From contig CALVBA010000005.1 in NCBI GenBank assembly GCA_944325695.1, forward strand, positions 1 through 64,000: a stretch of DNA of 64,000 nucleotides, given 5' to 3'. How positions within the stretch are numbered: position 1 is the first letter of the stretch; each line of letters opens with the position of its first letter. Positions 18,373 to 26,383 of this stretch are shown here, piece by piece. Under the pieces are notes generated by a model. It ran no database searches and was not told the DNA's origin. It saw nothing but the letters and a program-made list of their open reading frames with translations. The stretch comes from an uncultured Anaeroplasmataceae bacterium. Its GTDB lineage: Bacteria > Bacillota_I > Bacilli_A > Acholeplasmatales > Anaeroplasmataceae. A program made the translations under genes and the position numbers.

Positions 18373-18401
18373 ATTATATCAAAGATTTTAATATAGTACA
18401 A
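18373..18401 (-). promoter_or_regulatory. Sigma-A promoter of the DUF1836 gene
   Basis: Reading leftward: -35 TTGTAC (18401-18396), 17-base spacer, -10 TATAAT (18378-18373) with an extended TGa. Confidence 0.7.
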
Positions 18402-18409
18402 TAAAATTT

Positions 18410-18437
18410 ACTTTTTTCAATTTTTTCACATATCCTA
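18410..18437 (+). promoter_or_regulatory. Possible sigma-K-type sporulation promoter
   Basis: AC (18410-18411), 17 bases, then CATATCCTA (18429-18437), fitting the mother-cell sigma-K pattern AC-N16/17-CATAnnnTA. No sigma-A -10 is visible between here and the gene start. Sigma-K itself is not in this window. Confidence 0.4.
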
Positions 18438-18453
18438 TTAATAGGTGATAGAT

Positions 18454-18774
18454 ATGAATAATGATCCATTGATGTACATTGAAGGTTATATTGATATAAA
18501 AGAGGGGATTGAAAATCAAATTAATTATGATTCTAGAAGTAAAAAAAAGAAGGTAAAACATCGATTAGATGATGTTTTTAGCCTTCTTTCATATAAAAAG
18601 AATGTTTTAGTTAACTTAAAATATCAAAATGAATTATTAGAAGGTGTCGTAGAATATATTAAAGAAAATAAATTAAAGTTATATGGAGTAAGTGAACTTC
18701 TTAATATCGAAGAAATCGATGAAGTTAATATTTTAAGATTTGATGCTAAGAGTAGTGATTTTTTATATTTCTAA
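18454..18774 (+). CDS. Small protein of unknown function, perhaps sporulation-expressed (106 aa)
   Basis: Not recognised. It is hydrophilic, acidic and basic residues are mixed, with a lysine cluster (SRSKKKKVKHR) near residue 30 and no signal peptide or membrane segment. AGGTGAT (18443-18449) supports ATG 18454. An earlier GTG at 18445 lies inside that site. Its 3' end overlaps the 3' end of the convergent coat gene by 12 bases. The upstream sequence looks like a sigma-K promoter. Together these make a spore coat or coat-assembly role plausible but unproven. Confidence 0.6.
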   Translation: MNNDPLMYIEGYIDIKEGIENQINYDSRSKKKKVKHRLDDVFSLLSYKKNVLVNLKYQNELLEGVVEYIKENKLKLYGVSELLNIEEIDEVNILRFDAKSSDFLYF

Positions 18775-19143
18775 ATCAATTGCCCCATAACATTGTAAAG
18801 CACAAACACATTCTAAATCTAAAATCATATAAGAATCAGTCAATGTAAAAGTTCCATTTTCTCTAAATAGACCACGCAATGTTACATAGCGGTCATGGCG
18901 TATGCACTCAATACGGAAATAAGGTGAGTCCACATCAGTGCATCTAAAAAGACGAATTGTAAATGGGGCTCCATTACAGCTGTAAAAGGTAACAGGAACA
19001 GTGTTGTTAGTAGTTACCAAGCATGTATCACAAATTGTAGGGCAACGCATTTCAGGACATAATGCCTCTTTTTGCAAACGATCAATTTTTTCAACATTTT
19101 CAACAATTTGATTTACTTCTTTTTTACGTTCTAAATTATCCAT
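18763..19143 (-). CDS. Cysteine-rich CotY/CotZ-like spore coat protein (126 aa)
   Basis: The chain has about eleven cysteines, in clusters ALCPEMRCPTICDTCL and LECVCALQCYG near the end. It also has a central VPVTFYSCNGAPFTIRLFRC segment and FRIECIRHDRYVTLRGL. This order and the final CVCALQC motif match CotY/CotZ outer-coat or crust proteins of Bacillus, which crosslink into disulfide-rich sheets. Family members are usually 150-160 residues, so this is a short form. RBS GGAGGTG lies just before the ATG at 19143. A close sigma-E promoter match lies upstream (19162-19190). Confidence 0.78.
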   Translation of the reverse strand: MDNLERKKEVNQIVENVEKIDRLQKEALCPEMRCPTICDTCLVTTNNTVPVTFYSCNGAPFTIRLFRCTDVDSPYFRIECIRHDRYVTLRGLFRENGTFTLTDSYMILDLECVCALQCYGAIDLEI

Positions 19144-19161
19144 TTTTTCACCTCCTAATAT

Positions 19162-19190
19162 AGAGTATGAAAAAATAAGGTCTAATACTA
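19162..19190 (-). promoter_or_regulatory. Sigma-E-type promoter of the coat gene
   Basis: Reading leftward: -35 TAGTATT (19190-19184), exactly 14 bases, -10 CATACTCT (19169-19162). The Bacillus sigma-E consensus is KMATATT-N14-CATACnnT, so 6 of 7 bases match at -35 and all fixed bases match at -10. It lies 18 bases from the ATG. A sigE gene is present at 36174. Confidence 0.7.
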
Positions 19191-19604
19191 GACTTCTAAC
19201 AAGTATTTTTTCAAATAAATAAAGTCTTTTATTGATTTATTAGTTGTTACAAAACCACGCATTACAAATAACTCAGTATAATCTTTTGAAATTGCGATAA
19301 AATACTCTAATACATTAATTGATTGCATGTAATAATCGATTAATTCAATTAAGCTATCTAAATGCATACTTATAGAATCCATTGTGATAAATTCGACAAT
19401 ATAATCATTATCTTCACTATATCGAATACGTAAACTACCAATCATTAATTTATTAAATAACAATAAAAAATTACATGATAGTTCATCTAAACCGTCAAAG
19501 ACATCAAAAACATCAAAATGAAGTTTATCTATAAAATAATTATTTCGTAGCATAAAGCATTTTACTAATTCATCTTCGGTTTGACAAATTTGTAATTCGT
19601 ACAT
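19188..19604 (-). CDS. Hypothetical protein, weak GNAT acetyltransferase resemblance (138 aa)
   Basis: The start region (YELQICQTEDELVKCFMLRNNYFIDKLHF) and the strand GSLRIRY resemble the beginning of a GNAT fold (VR..VFI.E, then iGt.Ri). The acetyl-CoA pyrophosphate loop (Q/RxxGxG/A) is not clear, so activity is doubtful. GAGGTGAG (19609-19616, minus) supports ATG 19604. A longer reading to 19655 lacks a ribosome site. The coat gene lies downstream in the same direction with its own promoter overlapping this stop codon. Confidence 0.55.
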   Translation of the reverse strand: MYELQICQTEDELVKCFMLRNNYFIDKLHFDVFDVFDGLDELSCNFLLLFNKLMIGSLRIRYSEDNDYIVEFITMDSISMHLDSLIELIDYYMQSINVLEYFIAISKDYTELFVMRGFVTTNKSIKDFIYLKKYLLEV

Positions 19605-19715
19605 AAATCTCACCTCTTTACTAATATATTTTATACTAATATTTAGTTTTTGCAACTTGTAAAATATAACAAAAATGGTATAATAAAAACAAGAGAAGTA
19701 AAAGTAGGTGAATTG

Positions 19716-20063
19716 ATGTTGGAATTATGGCAAATCATAACAATTATTGTCGTTTTACTAGTTGTTTTAACTTTAGCAATTATTATATTTGCTTCCAAAA
19801 AGAAAAATAAAGTAAAAATTGACGATAGTTTTTTAGATATTTTAATCACAAGCTTAGGTGGACTAACAAATATTATAAGTGTCGATGTTGACAATAAACG
19901 CATCAAATTTGCAGTAAATAATGTCAATTTAACACATCCTAATGATTTAAAAGATAAATTAAATGCTAGTGGTGTTGTTATTTCTGGAAAAACAATTAAA
20001 GCATTATTTTCTTATGATGCGGTAATAATAAAAGATAATTTAGATAAAAAACTTAAAAAATAA
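19716..20063 (+). CDS. Membrane-anchored PTS EIIB-like protein lacking the active cysteine (115 aa)
   Basis: A single N-terminal membrane helix (about residues 5-26) and a lysine-rich stop-transfer precede a domain of about 80 residues. It aligns along its length with glucose-type EIIB: ILITSLGGLTNIISVDVDNKRIKFAV against the family's ALGG..NI..lDACiTRLRV. The C-terminal ASGVVISGKTIKALF matches GVVVaGngvQaIF. The phosphorylated cysteine position is occupied by Asp59. AGGTG (19706-19710) fixes ATG 19716. The ptsH gene follows 20 bases later in the same direction, suggesting co-expression. A regulatory, non-transferring role is inferred. Confidence 0.7.
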   Translation: MLELWQIITIIVVLLVVLTLAIIIFASKKKNKVKIDDSFLDILITSLGGLTNIISVDVDNKRIKFAVNNVNLTHPNDLKDKLNASGVVISGKTIKALFSYDAVIIKDNLDKKLKK

Positions 20064-20083
20064 TGTAAGGAAGGTTTTTTAAT

Positions 20084-20356
20084 ATGCTAAAAAAGAATTT
20101 TAAAGTAACAGCAGAAACAGGATTACATGCTCGCCCAGCTACCATCTTAGTAAGTGAAGCCACTAAATTTGAATCTGAAATTTTTTTAGAGTCACAAAAT
20201 AAGATTATTAATTTAAAATCAATTATGGGTATTATGTCTTTAGGAGTTTATAAAGGTGAAGAAGTTAGTTTAATTATTTCTGGACGCGATGAACAAGAAG
20301 CTATGATTTCTTTAACTGAATGCTTTATGAATTTAAACTTAGGAAAAGAGTTGTAG
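20084..20356 (+). CDS. ptsH: Phosphocarrier protein HPr (90 aa)
   Basis: Cytoplasmic phosphocarrier between Enzyme I and the sugar-specific EIIA proteins. His15 lies in TGLHARPA, and Ser46 lies in NLKSIMGIMSL, the site of the HPr kinase of Firmicutes. With Ser46 intact, HPr can be a CcpA corepressor, relevant to the cre-like site at 15237. RBS GGAAGG precedes the ATG. ptsI does not follow. Instead a terminator overlaps the stop codon, so ptsH is separate from Enzyme I here. Confidence 0.95.
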   Translation: MLKKNFKVTAETGLHARPATILVSEATKFESEIFLESQNKIINLKSIMGIMSLGVYKGEEVSLIISGRDEQEAMISLTECFMNLNLGKEL

Positions 20357-20366
20357 TAATACAACT
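20349..20366 (+). terminator. ptsH terminator overlapping its stop codon
   Basis: AGTTGTA (20349-20355) / TACAACT (20360-20366), GTAA loop, seven T. Confidence 0.85.
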
Positions 20367-20391
20367 TTTTTTATCGAAAGGAGAATTATAA

Positions 20392-21747
20392 ATGGACTTT
20401 TATCAATTAGCACTAAAATATAAAGAAGAAGCGATAAAAATGCTTGATGATGTTTTACGTTTTGAAACAGTTTTAGATGAATTCAAACAAGAAAGTGATG
20501 CACCATTTGGTCAAGCTAATAAAAATTGTCTAGAATATTTTATAAAAAAAGCTAAAGAAGATGGATTTGTTGTTTCTAATGCAGATAATTATGCGATCGA
20601 TATTAAGCTTGGTTCTGGTAATAAATTATTAGGAATTTTAGGCCATTTAGACGTAGTTCCAGCAACAGGAAATTGGGATTCGAACCCCTTTATTCCGACA
20701 TATAAAGATGGTAAGATATATGCCCGTGGAGCAATTGATGATAAAGGTCCGGTGGTGGCTAGTTACATTGCTTTAAAAATTTTAAAAGATTTAAATATAG
20801 AATTTAAAAAAGAGGTAAAATTAATCTTAGGGTGTGACGAAGAGTCAGGTAGTAGATGTTTAGAACATTATTTTAAACAGCATAAGCTTCCAGATTTAGG
20901 ATTTTCACCAGATGCTGATTTTCCATTGATATATGGTGAAAAAGCTCATTTACATGTCAAAATAACGGGAAAAGTAACTAATTCTATTATCGAAAGTTTT
21001 CATGCTGGAAAACGGACTAACTTAGTTATTGACGAAGCCTGTGCGGTATTGAAAAAAGATTTAAAAGAAGAATTTTATGCTTTTTTAGATGCTAAAGGAT
21101 ATCAAGGAGAAGTAATTGATAACAAATATATTACATATGGTATTTCAGCACATGCTATGCATCCCCAAAAAGGATTAAATGCTTGTTATATTATGATGGA
21201 ATTTTTAAACACATATGATAATAGTAATGTGGTGCGTTTTATCAATGATAAATTATTACACGATAGTTTTGGTAAAAAAATGAAAATTGATATTTACGAT
21301 GAAGATATGAAAGAATTAACAATGAATCTAGGTGTAATTTCTATTGAACAAGATAATTTAATGCTTCTTTTAGATCTTCGTGTTCCTATTGATTCTCATG
21401 AAGAATTATTACGTGAAAAATTTACAACAGCAACTTTAGATTATCAATTAGAATGTAGTGATTTTACTTTCCAAAAACGTCATTATGTTAGTAAAGATTC
21501 TAATTTAGTCAAAACTTTGATGGATTCATATGTTAAATATACTAATGATTATGAAAATAAACCATTTACTATTGGTGGGGGAACATATGCAAAGTTTATT
21601 CCAAACGCTGTTGCTTTTGGACCACTTTTTCCAAATCGAGAAGATGTGGTCCATCAAGTAAATGAATATATTATAATAGAAGATTTTATTAAATGCATCA
21701 GCATTTATGCCGATGCGATTTATAGATTGGTGGTACAATGCGATTAA
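20392..21747 (+). CDS. pepV: Dipeptidase PepV-like, M20 metallopeptidase (451 aa)
   Basis: Two-zinc dipeptidase that releases amino acids from imported dipeptides. Zinc-ligand motifs are GHLDVVPATGNWDSNPF (about residues 82-98), ARGAIDDKGP (about 113-122) and the CDEESGSRC region (about 151). The large insertion lid domain of PepV is present, and a late conserved TIGGGTYAKFIPNAVAFGP segment carries the final ligands. Length is close to PepV (about 470). RBS AAAGGAG lies before the ATG. The 3' end overlaps trmB by 10 bases. Confidence 0.9.
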   Translation: MDFYQLALKYKEEAIKMLDDVLRFETVLDEFKQESDAPFGQANKNCLEYFIKKAKEDGFVVSNADNYAIDIKLGSGNKLLGILGHLDVVPATGNWDSNPFIPTYKDGKIYARGAIDDKGPVVASYIALKILKDLNIEFKKEVKLILGCDEESGSRCLEHYFKQHKLPDLGFSPDADFPLIYGEKAHLHVKITGKVTNSIIESFHAGKRTNLVIDEACAVLKKDLKEEFYAFLDAKGYQGEVIDNKYITYGISAHAMHPQKGLNACYIMMEFLNTYDNSNVVRFINDKLLHDSFGKKMKIDIYDEDMKELTMNLGVISIEQDNLMLLLDLRVPIDSHEELLREKFTTATLDYQLECSDFTFQKRHYVSKDSNLVKTLMDSYVKYTNDYENKPFTIGGGTYAKFIPNAVAFGPLFPNREDVVHQVNEYIIIEDFIKCISIYADAIYRLVVQCD

Positions 21748-22373
21748 GAAATGTAAAAAATGCTTATGATAAATTATTAAAAGGTAAAAATTTTATTAAA
21801 GATCCTAAAGGTTTAAAAGAAACTAAAGTTTTTTTAAACGATAATCCTGTATGTATTGAAATTGGAATGGGGAAAGGAACTTTTATTACCTCATTAGCTA
21901 AACGTCATCCTGATATTAATTATATTGGAATTGAAAAATATGACAGTGTTTTAGTAAGAGCGATCGAGAAAGATGATGAGACATTAGATAACTTAAAATT
22001 TATGTGTTTAGATGCGAAAGAACTATTAGAAGTATTCACATCACATAGTATTGACACAATTTATTTAAATTTCTCAGATCCATGGCCTAAATCACGTCAT
22101 GCTAAACGACGCTTAACAAGTCCAAGTTTCTTAGATATTTATAAAGAATTGTTAAAAGAAGATGGTAAAGTGATTTTTAAAACAGATAATATTCATTTAT
22201 TTGAGTATTCACTTACTTCAATGTGTAACTATCAAATGATTTTTGATGAGGTTTCATTAAATCTACATCAAACACCATTTCATTTAAGTGGCGAAAATAT
22301 CATGACTGAATATGAACAAAAATTTTCTCCTCATGGTCCAATTTATCGCTTAGTAGCTCGTTTTAGAAAATAA
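21738..22373 (+). CDS. trmB: tRNA (guanine-N7-)-methyltransferase TrmB (211 aa)
   Basis: Class I SAM-dependent enzyme forming m7G46 in tRNA. The SAM site is IEIGMGKGTFITSLAKRHPDINYIGIEKYDSV. The family signature NFSDPWPKSRHAKRRLTSPSFLDIY carries the catalytic and tRNA-contact residues. The C-terminus (TEYEQKFSPHGPIYRLVARF) is conserved. The start lies inside the end of pepV, so translation is coupled. pepV and trmB are also neighbours in other Firmicutes. Confidence 0.95.
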   Translation: MRLRNVKNAYDKLLKGKNFIKDPKGLKETKVFLNDNPVCIEIGMGKGTFITSLAKRHPDINYIGIEKYDSVLVRAIEKDDETLDNLKFMCLDAKELLEVFTSHSIDTIYLNFSDPWPKSRHAKRRLTSPSFLDIYKELLKEDGKVIFKTDNIHLFEYSLTSMCNYQMIFDEVSLNLHQTPFHLSGENIMTEYEQKFSPHGPIYRLVARFRK

Positions 22374-22403
22374 TAAATAAAACATTTTATTTTAAGATGA
22401 TAT

Positions 22404-22488
22404 CTCCAAAAAAGACTAATAAAAATTAAAATATAATTTTCTAAGATATTTTATAGCTTTTAATTATTAGTTTATTTTGGAGTTTTTT
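22404..22488 (+). repeat. Long imperfect inverted repeat followed by a T-run
   Basis: The left arm starts CTCCAAAA at 22404 and runs to about 22431. The right arm runs from about 22458 to TTTTGGAG at 22482. The arms pair over about 25 bases with a few mismatches or bulges around a 26-base loop. Six T follow (22483-22488). It could terminate pepV-trmB, or be a degenerate miniature element. Its right arm includes the GGAG before a tiny ORF. Confidence 0.6.
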
Positions 22489-22551
22489 ATGAAAAAAATG
22501 TATTATTATATTCAAAATAAAGATAGAAAATCTTTTCTTGGTAAAAAGTAA
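22489..22551 (+). CDS. Possible tiny ORF (20 aa) with sequestered ribosome site
   Basis: ATG to TAA, encoding a basic peptide MKKMYYYIQNKDRKSFLGKK. GGAG (22479-22482) lies six bases upstream, an ideal spacing, but within the right arm of the long hairpin. A 20-codon frame can occur by chance, so this is only a candidate. Confidence 0.25.
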   Translation: MKKMYYYIQNKDRKSFLGKK

Positions 22552-22622
22552 TTACAATTATATTAAAGTATTGCTAGATTATTTGAGATAATTTAAATAC
22601 TTTTTGGAATATAAAATAATAA

Positions 22623-22649
22623 AAAAGAGAGTTTTTAAGACTCTCTTTT
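22623..22649 (-). terminator. Terminator of the giant coiled-coil gene
   Basis: AAAAGAGAGT (22623-22632) / ACTCTCTTTT (22640-22649). On the minus strand a T-run follows (complement of 22618-22626). Confidence 0.8.
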
Positions 22650-22650
22650 C

Positions 22651-25600
22651 TTATAAAGCTTGTTTTTTATATTTTCGATAGAAATTACGTTCTAAAGTTT
22701 TTTTATTACTAACAAGATATTTAATTTCTTTGTCAATGTTGGTAATCAACTTGTTATTTTTAATTAAAGTATTTAAATTTAAACGATTCAATTCTTTTGT
22801 TGATTTTCGTTGTTCTAAAAAATGCATTTTAACAGTTTTACGATCATACATTTCATTTTTAGAAAACTTATCATTGAAATTCTTTTCTCTTTCTAAACTT
22901 TCTTCAAAAATTCGTTTTTGATAATGATTATGTTCATCAAGCGATTTTTTTAACGTTTTTTGTTGATAGTTTTTATTTTTTAAAATTAAATTTTCAGTAA
23001 AAGCATTATTATCAATTTGATTATCAATAACATTATTAATAACCTTCATGTTATCATTAGTAAATTTATTGATATGAGATTTAAAGTTTTCATTAAAACA
23101 ATTTATAATATTTGTAAGAAGTAATATAGCATCGTTTTGTTGTCTACATTCTTCATCATATTTATCTTGTAGGTTCTTTATACTTGTTTGATATTGATTT
23201 TTTAAAGCTTCAATTTCTTTATCTGTTTTTAAGTAGAATACATCTTTCTTGTGATTTATTCTTTTAGTATTATTATTTAATATTTTCAAAGCTTCTTTAG
23301 CTTTAATAGAAGAAGTTTTCGAAGTAGATTTTTTCAATTTTGTTGATAAAGAAGTTAAAAACTTGTTATAAGAATTCAAATAATAAGAATTAATTAAATA
23401 ATTATCAATATGATTAAATGACGCATCAGAGTATTTCTTATATTTTTCAAATTGATGATTAATCTTTTTAATTTCATCAAACAAGAATGGCATTTCTGAT
23501 TTTTTAGCATCTTCTAAATTTGTAATATTTTGGTTAATATTCAAAGATAAACGTTTTTTCTCTTTATCAATTTTTATAATCTCACTTTGATATTTGATGA
23601 TTCTTTCATCAATTTTTTTAATTTGCTTAACTAATAGATGATATTGTTCTTTTTTCATCTTATAGTTACGTTGATTCTTATTGTGTGATAATTTGTAATT
23701 ATTTAATTCATTTTCTATCATAATAATGGATTGATAAAAGTTATTTTTAGCTTCATCAAGTTTTTTAATTGTATTAGTAAGTTCTGTTTTCTCATCTTTT
23801 AAATCATTTATTTTTTCATTAGTATACAAAATCTTTTTCTTTTTTTTACGCTGTATGTTCATTTCGCTTTGTAAAATGATTTGTTTATTTAAAATATCTA
23901 ATACTTTTTTATTTAAATAATTAATTAAATCAACAATCATTTTTTTATAAGCTGTATTAATTTGTGTTAAAGAATTCAATTCATTATTAGAAAAAATTTT
24001 TAACGCCATTGAGATAACTTTTTTATGAACAATAAGTAGTTGTTTAAAAATATCGTTAAAAAAAGTTGTTAGATAATCTAAGAAGATTAAATTATTAGTA
24101 ATTTTTTGGCAATAGATATCTTTTTTTAAGATGATTTCTTGGTATTCCCGTTTATAATCCAATTCCTTTTTAATAAATAAATTTCCTTTTTCTTCAAGAC
24201 TAATTTTAATATTTAAAGTATTATTTTCTAAATTAATCTTTAAAGTATTTTGTTTTAATTTAAAGTCTATTTCATTAGTTTTTAAATCTCTTTTTAAGAA
24301 AGTTAATCGTTCTTTATTGGCGAAATCTTCTTTATAAAGTTTAATTTTTTCTAAAATTAAATTATTGTTAAACTTCTTTAACATATCATTTTTAGAGACT
24401 TCTAGCACATAATAGACACTATTTTGCTTTGAACGATGGTCGATATTAAAAATATCGTTATCTTCTTGGATTGCTAGTTGTTTTAAATCCATTTCGTGAT
24501 CTTTTTCAATAAATTCTAAACGTCTTTTTAAATAAGTTAAATGATTATCAACGTGTTCTTGATATTTATGCAAATCAAAATTAACATTTCCTTCGTTTTT
24601 AACTTGGTGAATAATAGATTCCTTAATTTTGATATTTTCAATCAATAACGCCATTTTTTCTTCATAACTCTTTTTAGAATTATAAATTTCAATTTCATGC
24701 TTTAACTCAAGCATTTCAATTTTTTCAGAAACTTTAATAATTTCTAAGTTTCCTTCGCGTTCTTTAATTGCTTGTCGTTTTAAATACTGACTATGTCGCA
24801 TTTGTTTACTTAACTCTTTTTCTAAGACTTTGATATCCATATCGCGTTGTCTTTTATAATTCTTTTTCACACCATTATTAAAATTTTTAAGTTGTTTAAT
24901 TTGGTATTCTTTTTTGATATCGGATATTTTATTATTAATTATTTTAGTAATATTTTGTAAGTTATTATCAATTTCAACAATTTTATTATTAAATTTTTTG
25001 AAATATTCCGCTTTTAATTCGTCGTAATATGCTTTTGTATCATCCATTTTATTTTGTAGCTTTGTGATTTGATAATCAATATTAGCAACAATGTTTTCTA
25101 AATTGGAACGTGTTTCTTCGCGTAAAGAGTTGATTTCTTTATTATAAGAGTTAGAAATTTGATTGATTAATGCTGTTTTTTCCGCTAGTTTCTCTTGATA
25201 TTTTTGATATATACTCTGGTAATAATTATTTTCTAGAAGTATTAGATTGTGATATTTTGAGTTAACAGTGTCCTCTTCACGTTTAAATAAGTTAATTGTT
25301 TTATTATAATCAGCTTTATAAAAACGTTCATTTGCAAAAGCTTTTGAATTTAGATAAAGAATCGTTTGATCATAATTTTTTTGAATGGAACTTTTATAAC
25401 GATTATAAAAATCAATTTGATTATTCATTGCTAAAAGAAATCCATAAATTTCTTTATTAGCAATAGCTATTGGTTCTTTTTTGGCATCATTAGCCATTTT
25501 ATTATCTAGCTCTAGTGATGCAAGATTTATCTTAATCTGATTTTTTAAGTCATTAACTTTGATTGCTTGTTCATTGATAATATTTTGGATTTGAACATTA

Positions 25601-25845
25601 ATTGTTTTTATAAGTTCTTTTTTTCTATTTTCATGTGATAAATTAGTTTCTAACTGTAATCGTAAATAATTTCCTTCTTCTTGCTCTAAATTTTTAAAAG
25701 CTTCAAGAAAATCTTTAAGTGCTTGTTCTTTTAAGTTATTAAAGTCCGAATAGATACTATTAAAGTCAAGATGAGCTTTAGAATGTTCAGTAAATAATTT
25801 TTCAATAAGATTAAGATATTCTAAAATTATACCTCCATTATGCAC
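22651..25845 (-). CDS. Giant coiled-coil protein of unknown function (about 1064 aa)
   Basis: Almost the entire chain is charged, K/N/E/I/L-rich and helical with long heptad stretches. There is no Walker A, no SMC hinge, no signal peptide and no membrane segment. It is therefore not SMC, RecN or a secreted fibril by sequence, but looks like a cytoplasmic filament or scaffold. AAGGAG (25854-25859, minus) suits GTG 25845. An upstream GTG at 25854 overlaps that site. The gene is transcribed alone, divergent from the LysM (SafA-like) gene. Codon and base use resemble the neighbours, so recent transfer is not indicated. Relation to sporulation is possible from position only. Confidence 0.75.
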   Translation of the reverse strand: MHNGGIILEYLNLIEKLFTEHSKAHLDFNSIYSDFNNLKEQALKDFLEAFKNLEQEEGNYLRLQLETNLSHENRKKELIKTINVQIQNIINEQAIKVNDLKNQIKINLASLELDNKMANDAKKEPIAIANKEIYGFLLAMNNQIDFYNRYKSSIQKNYDQTILYLNSKAFANERFYKADYNKTINLFKREEDTVNSKYHNLILLENNYYQSIYQKYQEKLAEKTALINQISNSYNKEINSLREETRSNLENIVANIDYQITKLQNKMDDTKAYYDELKAEYFKKFNNKIVEIDNNLQNITKIINNKISDIKKEYQIKQLKNFNNGVKKNYKRQRDMDIKVLEKELSKQMRHSQYLKRQAIKEREGNLEIIKVSEKIEMLELKHEIEIYNSKKSYEEKMALLIENIKIKESIIHQVKNEGNVNFDLHKYQEHVDNHLTYLKRRLEFIEKDHEMDLKQLAIQEDNDIFNIDHRSKQNSVYYVLEVSKNDMLKKFNNNLILEKIKLYKEDFANKERLTFLKRDLKTNEIDFKLKQNTLKINLENNTLNIKISLEEKGNLFIKKELDYKREYQEIILKKDIYCQKITNNLIFLDYLTTFFNDIFKQLLIVHKKVISMALKIFSNNELNSLTQINTAYKKMIVDLINYLNKKVLDILNKQIILQSEMNIQRKKKKKILYTNEKINDLKDEKTELTNTIKKLDEAKNNFYQSIIMIENELNNYKLSHNKNQRNYKMKKEQYHLLVKQIKKIDERIIKYQSEIIKIDKEKKRLSLNINQNITNLEDAKKSEMPFLFDEIKKINHQFEKYKKYSDASFNHIDNYLINSYYLNSYNKFLTSLSTKLKKSTSKTSSIKAKEALKILNNNTKRINHKKDVFYLKTDKEIEALKNQYQTSIKNLQDKYDEECRQQNDAILLLTNIINCFNENFKSHINKFTNDNMKVINNVIDNQIDNNAFTENLILKNKNYQQKTLKKSLDEHNHYQKRIFEESLEREKNFNDKFSKNEMYDRKTVKMHFLEQRKSTKELNRLNLNTLIKNNKLITNIDKEIKYLVSNKKTLERNFYRKYKKQAL

Positions 25846-25954
25846 TATTATCACTCCTTCTTAAATCAAAATAGTATGATTATATTTTATCATATAATTA
25901 TTTTTTTGTATAATAAAATTAATGTTTTTTCATATACTTAACTAAGGTGATAAA

Positions 25955-26332
25955 GTGATTACACATATAATTAAGCAAAATGAAACAATTGAAGAAATAA
26001 TTATGTATTATAAGGTTAATTTCGATGATATTACGAGTAATAACTTCCATATTACAGATTTTAAAAAATTACGTTCAGGAATGCGTCTTTTTATTCCATT
26101 AATTAATGAAGAAATAACAGATATTTTAAAAATTTCTGAACCTTTTGTAGAAGAGGTTATTATTGAAGATAAACAATTTACACCAAAAGAAGAAAAACTT
26201 TTAAATATAGAAGAAGAACAAAAAGAAGAAATAAAAAAAGAAGAACAAGCTACATCTACTAATAATAAAATAAAGGTGTCTAATCGTTATTTAGAATACT
26301 ATGAAAAAAGAGGAGAAATTCGTCGAATATAG
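25955..26332 (+). CDS. LysM-domain protein in the safA position (125 aa)
   Basis: The N-terminal 48 residues form one LysM: ITHIIKQNETIEEIIMYYKVNFDDITSNN, then KKLRSGMRLFIPL, degenerate at the usual GDTL turn. The rest is acidic, low-complexity E/K (about 60-100) with a basic end. There is no signal peptide, so the domain works inside the cell, as in the Bacillus spore coat morphogen SafA. In B. subtilis safA lies a few genes before ruvAB-queA-tgt, and that order is kept here. AAGGTG (25944-25949) supports GTG 25955. It is much shorter than SafA (about 390), so the identity is an inference from domain and synteny. Confidence 0.6.
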   Translation: MITHIIKQNETIEEIIMYYKVNFDDITSNNFHITDFKKLRSGMRLFIPLINEEITDILKISEPFVEEVIIEDKQFTPKEEKLLNIEEEQKEEIKKEEQATSTNNKIKVSNRYLEYYEKRGEIRRI

Positions 26333-26349
26333 CAAAAAAGAAAAAGTTA

Positions 26350-26358
26350 TGATATAAT
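26350..26358 (+). promoter_or_regulatory. Extended -10 promoter of ruvAB
   Basis: TGaTATAAT at 26350-26358 lies 25 bases before ruvA and after the LysM gene stop, so ruvAB can be expressed independently of that gene. The -35 is poor. Confidence 0.55.
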
Positions 26359-26383
26359 TGCGAAGTGAAAGTGATGTGATTAA

